64,000 nt of DNA, taken from Chryseobacterium vaccae. GTDB lineage: Bacteria > Bacteroidota > Bacteroidia > Flavobacteriales > Weeksellaceae. The translations under genes and the position numbers were made by a program. The notes beneath the pieces were generated by a model, which worked only from the letters and a program-made list of their open reading frames with translations, did not search any database and had not been told where the DNA came from. The stretch spans positions 2,232,001 through 2,296,000 of the forward strand of contig NZ_VSWH01000001.1 of assembly GCF_009602705.1 (NCBI RefSeq), read 5' to 3'. How positions within the stretch are numbered: the stretch's first letter is position 1; each line of letters starts with the position of its first letter. Below are positions 16,225 to 24,784 of the stretch, one piece after another.

Positions 16225-16788
16225 TTAAGCTTCAGTGTTTTCTTCAGTTTCAGCAGCAGGAGCTTCTCCTTCTGTAGCTTCAGCAACTTCTTCAGCAGGT
16301 GCGTTAGCAGCTTCTTCAGCAGCCTTAGCATCAGCTTCAGCCTGTGCAGCAGCAGCGATTCTAGCTTCGTTTACTTTAGCTTCAGCTTCTAAAGCAGCTT
16401 TCTTAGCGTCTGCCTGAGCTTTAGATAAACCTTCTACTTTACCTTGTACTTTTGCATCTTTAGCTTCTACCCAAGCATTGAATCTTTTTTCAGCTTCAGC
16501 TTCGTCAAAAGCACCTTTAGCTACACCACCTTGTAGGTGTTTTTTGTAAAGGGCACCTTTGTAAGAAAGGATTGCTCTTGCAGTATCAGTTGGCTGTGCA
16601 CCGTTGTTTAACCACTTTACAGCAGCATCAACGTTCAAATCGATAGTTGCAGGGTTAGTAATTGGGTTGTAAGTTCCTAGTTTCTCGATGAATCTACCAT
16701 CTCTTCTAGCTCTAGAATCTGCAACCACGATGTGGAAGAAAGGCTTACCTTTTTTACCGTGTCTTTGTAATCTGATTTTTACTGACAT
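16225..16788 (-). CDS. rpsP: 30S ribosomal protein bS16 with long C-terminal extension
   Basis: The first 80-90 residues are a normal bS16 core ([58 protein letters not shown]). Residues about 100-187 form a tail that is helical and Ala/Lys-rich, then Ala/Glu-rich and acidic ([20 protein letters not shown]). Bacterial bS16 is often only about 80-90 residues; tails of this kind are common in Bacteroidetes and their role is not known to me. The low-complexity tail creates long false frames on both strands. It is transcribed with rimM from a textbook promoter at 16838-16867. Confidence 0.95.
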   Translation of the reverse strand: MSVKIRLQRHGKKGKPFFHIVVADSRARRDGRFIEKLGTYNPITNPATIDLNVDAAVKWLNNGAQPTDTARAILSYKGALYKKHLQGGVAKGAFDEAEAEKRFNAWVEAKDAKVQGKVEGLSKAQADAKKAALEAEAKVNEARIAAAAQAEADAKAAEEAANAPAEEVAEATEGEAPAAETEENTEA

Positions 16789-16805
16789 AATGTTGTGAAT
16801 TTTAC

Positions 16806-16818
16806 GGGAACTCGTCCC
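16806..16818 (-). promoter_or_regulatory. Small stem-loop in the rpsP leader
   Basis: GGGAACTCGTCCC forms GGGA/TCCC-type arms around a short loop in the 5' leader, 18 nt before the rpsP start. A role in autoregulation by a ribosomal protein is possible but unproven. Confidence 0.3.
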
Positions 16819-16837
16819 AGTTAAATATTTAAGAGTG

Positions 16838-16867
16838 CAAAGATAAATAATTTTTCCGATGTAACAA
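16838..16867 (-). promoter_or_regulatory. Promoter of rpsP-rimM
   Basis: On the minus strand TTG (plus 16865-16867), 19 nt, TATCTTTG (16838-16845): an exact match to the flavobacterial -33/-7 promoter. The leader is about 45 nt. Confidence 0.85.
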
Positions 16868-17020
16868 GATAAAATCTTAAATTGTTATAGTATTAAACGG
16901 TCAGACAGTTTGTTTATGAAAAATTTCTGTGATTTCCGGAGTTAGTTCTGGTATTACTTTTTCTTTTTCATGTTTCCGTTCAAAGCATTTTTAAATATTT
17001 TAACAAAAACGTTACGTTTA

Positions 17021-18643
17021 ATGAAAAACTTACTCCTCCTTATGGTAGCCATCTTTGGTTGTAAAAATCTGTACAGCCAATCCAGAGAAGAAAAAATTGA
17101 CAAGCTTATCAGCTCTTATGAGCATCTCGGCCGTTTTAACGGAAGTGTTCTTGTGGCAGAAAAGGGAAAAATACTTTTTGAGAAAAGTTATGGCATCAAA
17201 AATTTCCAGACCAAAGAAAAGAATACTAATCAGACTATTTACCGGATCTACTCTACCACCAAATCATTCACAGCTACCGTTGTTTTATTGCTGGAAAAAC
17301 AGGGAAAATTATCTCTGCAGGATAAACTATCCAAATATTTTCCAAAATTTCCAAAAGGAGACAGCATTACCATTGAACAATTACTTACCCATACTTCCGG
17401 CATTCAGAACAATACCAATTCTGAGCAGACCAAAGATGAAGAAACATTTCTGAACTATATAGCGGGCCAGCCTTTAGATTTTTCTCCCGGCAGCAAATGG
17501 AGTTACAGCAATTCCAATTATTACTTATTAGGATACATCATCAACAAAACGGCAGGAATGTCTTACCAACAGGCTGTAAAAAAATATATTCTAAATCCTT
17601 TAAGCATGACCAGTACAGGTTTTGGATTTAAAGATTTAAAAGATAAAAACAAAGCAACAGGCTATGATTTTTTATCCAAAAACAATTCCAGAGAAGGGGT
17701 AAATTATGATTATGACCACCCTCACGCTGCGGGCGCCATGTATTCTACAGTAGAGGATCTTTACAAATATGAAGAAGGACTTAAGAATTTTAAAATACTG
17801 GATAAGGAAACTTTGGAAAAGGCGCAGTCCCCTTTCCATAATTACGGCTATGGATATGGATGGACCGTTGAATCAATACAAGGGAAAACGGTGATCGGAC
17901 ATGGTGGTGCGGGGCCTGGCTTTCTATCTTTCTTTTCAAGAATTCCTCAGGATGATATTTCTGTTATCATATTAAGCAATATTTTCGATGGTGGTGTTCC
18001 GGAAGTATACAAAGGAACCATCTCTTTACTGAACAACCATCCTTATCATCTTCCTAAAAATGTAAAAATCAGTCCTGAACAGCAAAACCGGATAAAGGGA
18101 TTATACCAGTCAGCAGACAGGAATATCTATATTTCTGCAAACGACGGATTAACAAGCTATTTTGATTCTAAAGACAGCTCTGGAGATACCTTCTTTCCGG
18201 AAAATGAAAAAAAGTTTTACGTTATCAATTATGAAAATGATAAAATTTATTTTGAATTTGAAGCGGGCAAAAATGGAGAAATAAGCTCTTTAAAAATAAC
18301 CAAAAACGGAAAACTGATGAGGGAAGCTAAAAAAATAAGCAGTTCTTTTCTATGGGGAGCAGTAGGAGCCTCCACTCCAAATGGGTGGAACGGACCAGAT
18401 GTAAAATTAGCACCCAGTTCCAAAAATAAAAATATTCTGGAAGCCAGAAATGTCATATTAAAACCAGGTGACCTAAAATTTCGGGCCAATAATGAATGGG
18501 CGATGGAACTGGGCATCAATGAAGCCAACCATCTGGTAAAATATGGGAATAATATCAAAATAACAGAACCCGGAACCTATGATATTATTCTGGATATGAC
18601 CAATGAAATTAACCCTGCTTACCAGGTAATTAAAAAGCCGTGA
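17021..18643 (+). CDS. Secreted serine hydrolase (beta-lactamase/PBP4* family)
   Basis: About 540 residues from ATG 17021, whose signal peptide is MKNLLLLMVAIFGCKNLYSQ. The N-terminal two-thirds is a class C beta-lactamase-like domain: the SxxK nucleophile in YSTTKSFTAT (about residue 85), the YSN motif in WSYSNSNYYLLGY (about 162), and HGG in GHGGAGPGF in place of KTG. A C-terminal beta-rich domain of about 190 residues follows. Such proteins are peptidases, esterases or beta-lactamases, and sequence alone does not decide. The frame opens at 16970, but the start before the signal peptide is preferred. A frameshifted paralogue lies at 25556. Confidence 0.88.
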   Translation: MKNLLLLMVAIFGCKNLYSQSREEKIDKLISSYEHLGRFNGSVLVAEKGKILFEKSYGIKNFQTKEKNTNQTIYRIYSTTKSFTATVVLLLEKQGKLSLQDKLSKYFPKFPKGDSITIEQLLTHTSGIQNNTNSEQTKDEETFLNYIAGQPLDFSPGSKWSYSNSNYYLLGYIINKTAGMSYQQAVKKYILNPLSMTSTGFGFKDLKDKNKATGYDFLSKNNSREGVNYDYDHPHAAGAMYSTVEDLYKYEEGLKNFKILDKETLEKAQSPFHNYGYGYGWTVESIQGKTVIGHGGAGPGFLSFFSRIPQDDISVIILSNIFDGGVPEVYKGTISLLNNHPYHLPKNVKISPEQQNRIKGLYQSADRNIYISANDGLTSYFDSKDSSGDTFFPENEKKFYVINYENDKIYFEFEAGKNGEISSLKITKNGKLMREAKKISSSFLWGAVGASTPNGWNGPDVKLAPSSKNKNILEARNVILKPGDLKFRANNEWAMELGINEANHLVKYGNNIKITEPGTYDIILDMTNEINPAYQVIKKP

Positions 18644-18674
18644 TTACAGGATTAATTTCACAGGTATAATTCAT

Positions 18675-19187
18675 TTAATTAAGTTTCCCCAAGTAGAAAA
18701 GTCCAAGACATTTCTGGTTTTCTTCAATAGTCAGGGATTCTTTCAGATGGTCTACAATTTTGGGTGAACTCCAATAGCACCCTATTTCATTGGCTGTACA
18801 GGTAAGATACATATTTTGTACAGCCATTGAGGTAGCTGCAATTTCTTCCCATTCAGGAACCATTCCGCTAAAATTAACGACAATGGATACTACCGCATCT
18901 GCTTTATTGATTTTAAATCCTATATCGTTATATTTTTTCTCCAGGAAAAGCTGTTCAGGCTGTGTTGCCTTATAAATAGCCTGCATTTCGGAAGCTAGCT
19001 TTGCTTTGTCTTCGCCTCTGAAAACTTTAAATCTCCACGGTTTCGTCCGTTTATGATTGGGAGCAAATGCTGCTGAGCTGAGAATTTCATCAATCAGTTC
19101 CTGAGAAATTTCATCATCGGTATAATCTTTCGGAAATATACTTCTTCTGTGCTCTATGATTTCTTTTAAAATTTCTGCTTTATTCAT
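18675..19187 (-). CDS. Nitroreductase family protein
   Basis: The 170-residue FMN-dependent oxidoreductase has the nitroreductase fold signatures: RRSIFPKDYTDDEIS (FMN phosphate contacts), SSAAFAPNHKRTKPWRF near residue 45, and ATSMAVQNMYLTCTANEIGCYW in the second half. Such enzymes reduce nitro compounds, quinones or flavins with NAD(P)H. At 170 residues it is at the short end, matching YdjA-like members. The start ATG lies only 4 nt after the -7 box TAAATTTG, suggesting a leaderless mRNA. Confidence 0.9.
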   Translation of the reverse strand: MNKAEILKEIIEHRRSIFPKDYTDDEISQELIDEILSSAAFAPNHKRTKPWRFKVFRGEDKAKLASEMQAIYKATQPEQLFLEKKYNDIGFKINKADAVVSIVVNFSGMVPEWEEIAATSMAVQNMYLTCTANEIGCYWSSPKIVDHLKESLTIEENQKCLGLFYLGKLN

Positions 19188-19191
19188 GCTG

Positions 19192-19199
19192 CAAATTTA
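19192..19199 (-). promoter_or_regulatory. -7 box of the nitroreductase gene
   Basis: TAAATTTG on the minus strand, then CAGC, then ATG. With a normal -7 to start distance, transcription would begin at or next to the A of the start codon. Confidence 0.65.
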
Positions 19200-19228
19200 C
19201 AACATGAACGCAAACGCACCGCATTTAT

Positions 19229-19888
19229 TTACACCTGATTTTTCAAAAAAAGATCCGGGTTTTTGTATGCTTTATACCCGGTTATTACAAAGGTACCCAC
19301 CATCAAAATCCCCAAAGCTGCAGAAATCCCCTTCATGTAGATATTTTCACCGACGGGCCCAAGCAGATAAAGGGTTACAAAACTGAAAATATAAATCATT
19401 CCCGTCATTACCCAGCTTTTGTCCGGATCCGGAAAGGCTTTCACAGAAGATGACTGATTGTAGCTGAATAAAGGCATCAGTTTATGTTTATCCCATATAA
19501 TCAATGCCAGTACGGCAATCATCATCAGGGAAGTAATCATCCAGGTTCCGGTAAAAGAGAGGCTTATCGTAATGACCCATATATTACTCAGGATTGCCAT
19601 GAACATGAGTGCCCCCAATAATGCAAAGCGCTGTGTCATCAGTAAAATTCCTGCTGCCACCTGTGTGAGTCCTAAAAAATTCCAATAAAAACCTGATTGA
19701 TATAATGCTTCAAAAAAATACCCGATGGGATGATCTGTAGAAATACGGGTAAATCTCTCTCCCATCAGTTTCACCAGCCCTGAGGGTAGAAAAGCAAATC
19801 CTACGAGGTATCTTAAATGTATGATGATCCACTGATTGAATCGATTTGTTCTTAACTTTTCAAATATCACAGCTTTAGTATTTTGCAA
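19229..19888 (-). CDS. DoxX-like membrane protein
   Basis: The 219-residue protein has four to five hydrophobic helices. The first contains the DoxX-like pattern HLRYLVGFAFLPSGLVKLMGERF; another reads FYWNFLGLTQVAAGILLMTQRFALLGA. DoxX/SURF4-like proteins are small inner-membrane proteins linked to quinone-dependent or thiol redox chemistry, but most are uncharacterised. No ATG precedes the first helix; the best start is TTG at 19886-19888 (MQNTKAVIFEKL), with TACCTTGC, a near -7 match, just before it. Confidence 0.8.
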   Translation of the reverse strand: MQNTKAVIFEKLRTNRFNQWIIIHLRYLVGFAFLPSGLVKLMGERFTRISTDHPIGYFFEALYQSGFYWNFLGLTQVAAGILLMTQRFALLGALMFMAILSNIWVITISLSFTGTWMITSLMMIAVLALIIWDKHKLMPLFSYNQSSSVKAFPDPDKSWVMTGMIYIFSFVTLYLLGPVGENIYMKGISAALGILMVGTFVITGYKAYKNPDLFLKNQV

Positions 19889-19949
19889 TGCAAGGTACTA
19901 AAATATTTCAAATCCACAAATTTCTTTCAATATATTTGTAATGAGATCC

Positions 19950-20399
19950 CTAAAGTACTTCAATAATCTCCTGGTGGATATTATTCAGAGTAAAAGCATC
20001 TCCTGATTTCATTCCCATCATTTTTCGGGCCATAGGACTTTCGGGAGAAATGGCATAAAAACGATCTCCTTCAAAAAAGAATTCACCTAAAGAAACAGAA
20101 ATATAAAAACGGGCTTTATTGGTAATCACAAGAGAGCCGAGTTGTACTCTTTCCGTAGCATTGTTCAGCACTTTTGCCATATTTCTTTTCAGATCATTCA
20201 AAGCACCTAACTGGCGCTGCATCTGGTAGATCTCCTCTTGCATTTCTTCCCTCATACTGTCATATTTGGGCGTTTTTTTAATGTCACGGCTTGCTTCCAG
20301 CGTAAATTCGATGAAGTTTTTAAGTTTTTCTATTTTCTCTGCAATAACAGTCTTAACATAGTTTCGGATATCACTTTTTTCAAATACAGTCTTCTCCAT
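19950..20399 (-). CDS. GreA/GreB-like transcription elongation factor
   Basis: The 149-residue protein has an N-terminal coiled coil (about 15-75, KIEKLKNFIEFTLEASRDIK and YDSMREEMQEEIYQMQRQLG) and a C-terminal FKBP-like GreA_GreB domain with VQLGSLVITN and ISPESPMARKMMGMKSGDAF. The ISPESP.....G...GD pattern is the Gre C-terminal signature. Gre factors rescue backtracked RNA polymerase by stimulating transcript cleavage with acidic residues at the coiled-coil tip. Here the tip area (RDIKKTPKYDS) is basic/mixed, so cleavage activity is uncertain. Such proteins have been mislabelled as 3-oxoacyl-ACP synthase. Confidence 0.85.
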   Translation of the reverse strand: MEKTVFEKSDIRNYVKTVIAEKIEKLKNFIEFTLEASRDIKKTPKYDSMREEMQEEIYQMQRQLGALNDLKRNMAKVLNNATERVQLGSLVITNKARFYISVSLGEFFFEGDRFYAISPESPMARKMMGMKSGDAFTLNNIHQEIIEVL

Positions 20400-20554
20400 A
20401 CATCTAATCTTTACATAAAGGTATATTTTTTTCCTGAAAAAATTAAGCCATTCTGATCAGGACAGCCTATTATTTTAACAGAACCCATTTTTTCATCTAA
20501 AAAATCTAATTCTCCCCGCATTATCCGTAAATGTTATATTTTAGCCTAAAAAAA

Positions 20555-20923
20555 ATGAAGATAGGTTTAATCATATGGGCTTTGATTTTTATACTGCCAT
20601 TAAGCTCATGTGTTTCTGATGAAGAATCCGTCAGACAGGTAAATTCAGCGTTTAAGGGTGAATATGCAGGAACGTTCAGCGGAGATGAAAACGGCAACAT
20701 TTCTTTTACAATATCAAAAGAAGGAACCATGGATGGCAAACTGGAATTTCCTCCCGCTAATACAACAGAGATCATAGACGGATATGTGAATTCCGACGGT
20801 AAATTTGATATGAATACCAAAAATAATTTTCATTTTACCGGATACCTGAAACAAACCCACACTACGGGAAGTTGGAAAAGAGGTCCGTTATCCGGGACGT
20901 TCAGTTTTGACAAAAAACAATAG
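20555..20923 (+). CDS. Small lipoprotein of unknown function
   Basis: From ATG 20555 the product has 122 residues with a lipoprotein signal peptide (MKIGLIIWALIFILPLSSC). The mature domain is a compact beta-rich unit: AFKGEYAGTFSGDENGNISF, MDGKLEFPP, NNFHFTGYLKQ and GSWKRGPLSGTFSF. It looks like a small beta-barrel of the kind that scores G-x-W/F strands, with no named family that I recognise. An ATG 24 nt upstream is less likely because it would put eight non-signal residues first and lies at a TATATTTT promoter-like box. Confidence 0.7.
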   Translation: MKIGLIIWALIFILPLSSCVSDEESVRQVNSAFKGEYAGTFSGDENGNISFTISKEGTMDGKLEFPPANTTEIIDGYVNSDGKFDMNTKNNFHFTGYLKQTHTTGSWKRGPLSGTFSFDKKQ

Positions 20924-20951
20924 TAATAACACTTCTATTTTGAGTTGCAAT

Positions 20952-20983
20952 AAAAAAAGAGACTTTTTATAGCCTCTTTTTTT
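20952..20983. terminator. Bidirectional terminator
   Basis: AAAAAAAGAG pairs with CTCTTTTTTT around a 12-nt loop between the convergent lipoprotein and SRPBCC genes. A/T runs on both sides let it work in either direction. Confidence 0.8.
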
Positions 20984-20994
20984 AGTATTATTAA

Positions 20995-21519
20995 TTATTG
21001 TTCTGCCTGTTTCTTCAAATCTCCAAGCCCCTGATTAAACATTTTTTCCATATTCATGTTCATCAGAGGCTTCATGATCTTCATTACCGGATTCAGTTCA
21101 TTGTCTATCATCCAGGTTACTTTGGTTCCGCTTCCTTCAGGAGTTAAAACAAATGCTGCTTTGGCATTACCATTGAATGGTTTGATAAAGTGAAGTTTTG
21201 TCACCAGTTTTTGATTGGGCACTATTTCAGTAACAGACTGTTCTCCTTCACTTCCCTCTCCTATCCAATGATAAGAATCTCCCATTTTGTCACCTTCTCC
21301 GGAATATGTGATCTTGATATTTTTGATTTCTTTAGAAAAAGGATCCCATGTGTTATAGCTTTTCAGAGAGCCTACATGCTGCCATACTTTTTCTATTGGA
21401 GCATTAATGGTTACAGCTTTTTCGAAATGATAATCTTTGCTGAATGTTAATATCGCAATGATACCATATACGACAAGAAGCAGAATGATTGTGCCAAGAA
21501 TTTTTAAGATTGTTTTCAT
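20995..21519 (-). CDS. SRPBCC (polyketide cyclase/START-like) protein with membrane anchor
   Basis: The 174-residue protein has one N-terminal transmembrane helix (LKILGTIILLLVVYGIIAIL) and an SRPBCC domain. Family features are INAPIEKVWQHVGSLKSYNTWDPF near residue 40, a central IVPNQKLVTKLHF strand, the strand GSGTKVTWMIDNE, and a long C-terminal helix ending in LGDLKKQAE. This helix-grip fold binds hydrophobic ligands; the ligand here is unknown. The anchor places the domain at the membrane, facing the periplasm if the usual signal-anchor orientation holds. Confidence 0.85.
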   Translation of the reverse strand: MKTILKILGTIILLLVVYGIIAILTFSKDYHFEKAVTINAPIEKVWQHVGSLKSYNTWDPFSKEIKNIKITYSGEGDKMGDSYHWIGEGSEGEQSVTEIVPNQKLVTKLHFIKPFNGNAKAAFVLTPEGSGTKVTWMIDNELNPVMKIMKPLMNMNMEKMFNQGLGDLKKQAEQ

Positions 21520-21728
21520 AGTTTATCTATTTTTAAGTTTATTTTGAGTTGAAATGGTAAATCCTGTCACCAAAATTAGTCATTCTGTTTTCTCTGCAGC
21601 TTTCCATATGACAAGATTATTAAAGTTAAAGTATTTTTGTCATATCCTGACATCAAGGCATTATTTTTGACCATTTTCAGCTTTGATTCAGGGATGAATC
21701 ATTATTTTTACCTTAAATAAAATTGAAA

Positions 21729-23777
21729 ATGAATATTTTAACAGAAACTTTTAATACGCCATATCACGCAGCCCCTTTCAATGAAATCAAAAATGAGGAT
21801 TACCTTCCGGCTTTTAACGAACTGATTAAACGATCTGAGCAGGAAATTGATGCCATTGTCAATAATCCAGAAGCACCAACTTTTGAAAATGTTATTGAAG
21901 CCCTCGCCTATTCCGGTGAACAGCTGGATGTGGTTTCGAATATATTTTTTAATTTAAATTCTGCGGAAACCAGTGATGAGATCCAGCAGATCGCCCAGGA
22001 AGTTTCTCCCATCCTGACGGAATATTCTTCTAAAATTTCTCAGAATGAGGCCCTTTTCAGCAAAATCAAAAAAGTATATGATGAGAAGGAAAAATACCAA
22101 CTTAACGGTGAACAGGAAATGCTTTTAAATGAAACCTACAAAGGGTTTGTAAGAAGCGGAGCCCTGTTGAATGAGGAAGACAAAGAAAAATTAAAGAAAA
22201 TCAGCATGGATCTGTCTTTAAAGTCCCTTCAATATGGACAAAACGTACTGGCTTCTACAAATGCTTATTTTAAACATATCACCGATAAAAAAGAACTGGC
22301 TGGAATTCCGGAAGCCATCATTGAACAGTTTGCTGAAGACGCTAAAGAAAGAAATCTTGAAGGCTGGGTGGTTACCTTGCAGTACCCAAGCTATATTCCG
22401 TTTATGACGTATGCCGAAAACCGTGATCTGAGAAAGGAACTGGCTCTGGCCAACGGTAAAAAATCTTTCAATGGTGATGAGTTTGACAACCAGAATCTGA
22501 TTAAAGAGCTTCTTACTTTAAAGCAGCAGAAAGCTGAGCTTTTAGGATATAAAAATTATGCGGATTATGTTCTTGAAGAAAGAATGGCTAAATCTCCGGT
22601 TAAGGTTTTTGATTTTTTAAATGAACTTTTAACCAAAGCAAAGCCTTATGCTGACCAGGAAATCGAAGAACTGAAATCTCTGGCAAAAGCTGACGGAACT
22701 GAAGAAATGCAAAACTATGATCATACGTTCTATGCCGAGAAGCTCCGTAAAGCCAAATTTGATCTGGATGACGAAGAACTAAAACCTTACTTCCCACTGG
22801 ATCAGGTACAGGACGCCGTGTTCGGACTGGCAGGAAAACTTTTCGGGCTTAGCTTTGAAGAAAGAAATGATATTCCGAAATATCACGAGGATGTGAAAGT
22901 GTATGAGGTAAAAGAAATTATAGCTGTTTCCAGTACCGGTAAGATAGAATCTGAGTACAAAGCATTGTTATACGTTGATTATTTCCCAAGAAAAGGTAAA
23001 AGAGCCGGAGCATGGATGACCAGCTATAAAAGCCAGTATCAACAAAACGGTGAAAACTCCCGTCCGCACATTTCTATTGTATGTAATTTCAGCAAACCGA
23101 CAAAAGATACACCTAGCTTACTGACCTTCCAGGAAGTAACCACTCTTTTCCATGAATTCGGACACGCACTTCATGGCATGATGGCTGATACTCAATACCC
23201 AAGTCTTTCCGGAACTTCCGTAAAATGGGACTTTGTAGAACTGCCTTCCCAGTTTTTGGAGAACTTCTGCTTTGAACCTGAATTCTTAAAAACATTCGCA
23301 AAACATTATCAGACAGGAGAAGTACTTCCTGATGAAAAGATTGAAAAAATTGAATTGTCTAAAAACTTCATGGAAGGTTACCAGACGCTCAGACAGATCG
23401 GTTTCGGGCTGCTGGATATGAATTATCATACCAAAGTGAAAGAGCTGGAGAATGAAAGTATAAAAGAGTTTGAAGATAAGTATACTAAACCTGCTACCCT
23501 TTATCCGATTAATCCTGAAACAGCCATGAGCCCAAGCTTTTCGCATATTTTCCAGGGCGGATATTCTGCAGGGTATTATTCTTACAAATGGGCTGAAGTA
23601 CTGGATGCCGATGCTTTCCAATATTTTAAGGAAACCGGAATTTTTAATCCTGAAACCGCAGCAAAATATAAAATCCTGCTTTCTTCCGGAGGAACAAAAG
23701 ATCCTATGAAGCTGTATAAAGACTTCAGAGGAAGCGAGCCTAAGGTGGAAAGTTTACTGAAAAGAGCATTTGGATAA
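21729..23777 (+). CDS. M3 family zinc metallopeptidase (Dcp/oligopeptidase A type)
   Basis: The 682-residue protein is a thimet-oligopeptidase-family enzyme that degrades short peptides. The zinc motif HEFGH is at about residues 475-479 (TTLFHEFGHALHG), and the third ligand glutamate follows in the WDFVELPSQFLENF segment about 27 residues on. A substrate-binding loop GGYSAGYYSYKWAEVLDADAF is near the C-terminus. Length matches peptidyl-dipeptidase Dcp and oligopeptidase A. There is no signal peptide, so it acts in the cytoplasm. Translation should start at ATG 21729 rather than the TTG two codons earlier. A small unknown gene follows 13 nt later. Confidence 0.93.
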   Translation: MNILTETFNTPYHAAPFNEIKNEDYLPAFNELIKRSEQEIDAIVNNPEAPTFENVIEALAYSGEQLDVVSNIFFNLNSAETSDEIQQIAQEVSPILTEYSSKISQNEALFSKIKKVYDEKEKYQLNGEQEMLLNETYKGFVRSGALLNEEDKEKLKKISMDLSLKSLQYGQNVLASTNAYFKHITDKKELAGIPEAIIEQFAEDAKERNLEGWVVTLQYPSYIPFMTYAENRDLRKELALANGKKSFNGDEFDNQNLIKELLTLKQQKAELLGYKNYADYVLEERMAKSPVKVFDFLNELLTKAKPYADQEIEELKSLAKADGTEEMQNYDHTFYAEKLRKAKFDLDDEELKPYFPLDQVQDAVFGLAGKLFGLSFEERNDIPKYHEDVKVYEVKEIIAVSSTGKIESEYKALLYVDYFPRKGKRAGAWMTSYKSQYQQNGENSRPHISIVCNFSKPTKDTPSLLTFQEVTTLFHEFGHALHGMMADTQYPSLSGTSVKWDFVELPSQFLENFCFEPEFLKTFAKHYQTGEVLPDEKIEKIELSKNFMEGYQTLRQIGFGLLDMNYHTKVKELENESIKEFEDKYTKPATLYPINPETAMSPSFSHIFQGGYSAGYYSYKWAEVLDADAFQYFKETGIFNPETAAKYKILLSSGGTKDPMKLYKDFRGSEPKVESLLKRAFG

Positions 23778-23790
23778 AAAATAGACAATT

Positions 23791-24210
23791 ATGAAGCAGG
23801 TACTTAATACTCTTGGAGAGATTTTTATAAAGACTTTAAAAATCACTCTTAATAAGATTACTTCCGAAAGCATTGACGAAATTTTAAACAACAGAGATGA
23901 GCCTGAATTTTCATCATTGTGGATGCAGGCTTACCAGGCCGTGGAGGAAAAGGAAATGAAGGAAGCTTTAAGGGATCAGGTTGACGAAATCAGAAAGGAA
24001 ATCTTTTTATTCACTTTCAGAACAGCCAACTCATCTGATCTTCCGGCCTATATTTCTGAAGATTTTGAACTGATTGCTTCTTACTGCATTCATGAAATTG
24101 AAAATCCCTGGGTTACGAATCTGTTTTTCACGTATCTCAATCATCAGATTCCTTATGGAGAACTGATGAAAACGGATAAGACCATGAAGGAATTAATTGA
24201 TTCACTATAA
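23791..24210 (+). CDS. Hypothetical protein downstream of the M3 peptidase
   Basis: The 139-residue cytoplasmic protein looks all-helical (EMKEALRDQVDEIRKEIFLF, DFELIASYCIHEIE) and acidic. I recognise no family. It follows the M3 peptidase by 13 nt and ends before a stem-loop terminator, so the two genes form an operon. Spacing supports it being real; its role may relate to the peptidase but nothing in the sequence shows this. Confidence 0.7.
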   Translation: MKQVLNTLGEIFIKTLKITLNKITSESIDEILNNRDEPEFSSLWMQAYQAVEEKEMKEALRDQVDEIRKEIFLFTFRTANSSDLPAYISEDFELIASYCIHEIENPWVTNLFFTYLNHQIPYGELMKTDKTMKELIDSL

Positions 24211-24238
24211 AATTCCGGATTATTTAAATAATAAAAGA

Positions 24239-24272
24239 TAGGTGTAGGTTTTATTCCTGCATCTATTTTTTT
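24239..24272 (+). terminator. Terminator of the M3 peptidase operon
   Basis: TAGGTGTAGG pairs with CCTGCATCTA (two wobble pairs) over a 7-nt loop and is followed by seven T residues, 28 nt past the stop. Confidence 0.75.
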
Positions 24273-24420
24273 ATAATTACCTCCCCGAAAAATGAAAAAT
24301 GGGATACAGAGAAGCAGTCATACCTAATCTCTTCACCAAATAATATTTTCCAAGCAAAAGCCACTCCTATTTTTTAAAATATAACTAACTTTCGTATTCA
24401 TAATATTAAAATCAGAAGCC

Positions 24421-24621
24421 ATGTTATTAGCTATTCTTCTCCCCTTTCTATCCTTTATGGTTCGTGGAAAAATCATTACAGGAATTGTCTGCCTGATTCT
24501 TCAGATTACATTGATAGGCTGGCTTCCCGCAGCGATCTGGGCTGTTTTATCCTTAAATAATGAAAGAGCAGACCAACGAAATGAAAGATTAATCCGTGCC
24601 ATGCGCGAAAATCGGAAATAA
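24421..24621 (+). CDS. YqaE/Pmp3-like small membrane protein
   Basis: The 66-residue protein has two hydrophobic helices (LLAILLPFLSFMVRGKIITG and IVCLILQITLIGWLPAAIWAVLSL) and then a charged tail (NNERADQRNERLIRAMRENRK). The LPF.....G......CL.L...GW.P..IWA pattern matches the Pmp3/YqaE (UPF0057) family of small hydrophobic proteins linked to membrane potential and salt or cold stress. It stands alone, followed by a clear terminator. It lacks the usual cysteine pair at the N-terminus, so the assignment is probable rather than certain. Confidence 0.75.
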   Translation: MLLAILLPFLSFMVRGKIITGIVCLILQITLIGWLPAAIWAVLSLNNERADQRNERLIRAMRENRK

Positions 24622-24648
24622 GCTGCCGACCGTGAATATATTATACAG

Positions 24649-24676
24649 ATCCTTTATTTTTTTTAAAGGATTTTTT
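24649..24676 (+). terminator. Terminator after the YqaE/Pmp3-like gene
   Basis: ATCCTTTA/TAAAGGAT with a T-rich 7-nt loop, then TTTTTT, 28 nt after the stop codon. Confidence 0.75.
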
Positions 24677-24784
24677 ATATTCAAAAGCGCTTACAGGAAT
24701 TGTAACAGGAAATCAGAAAGACTATTTCATGGATTATTTTCGTTTTTAATGAAACAAATCTCTTAGAAAAACAACCTATCCTAT

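Noticed and set aside
16212..16331. N-terminal extension of RimM
   Set aside because: The added 40 residues are a Leu/Lys-only reading of the rpsP tail in another frame; the normal RimM N-terminus begins at 16211.
16235..16417. Ala/Ser-rich plus-strand frame opposite rpsP
   Set aside because: It is an antisense reading of the Ala/Glu tail of bS16 and has low-complexity composition only.
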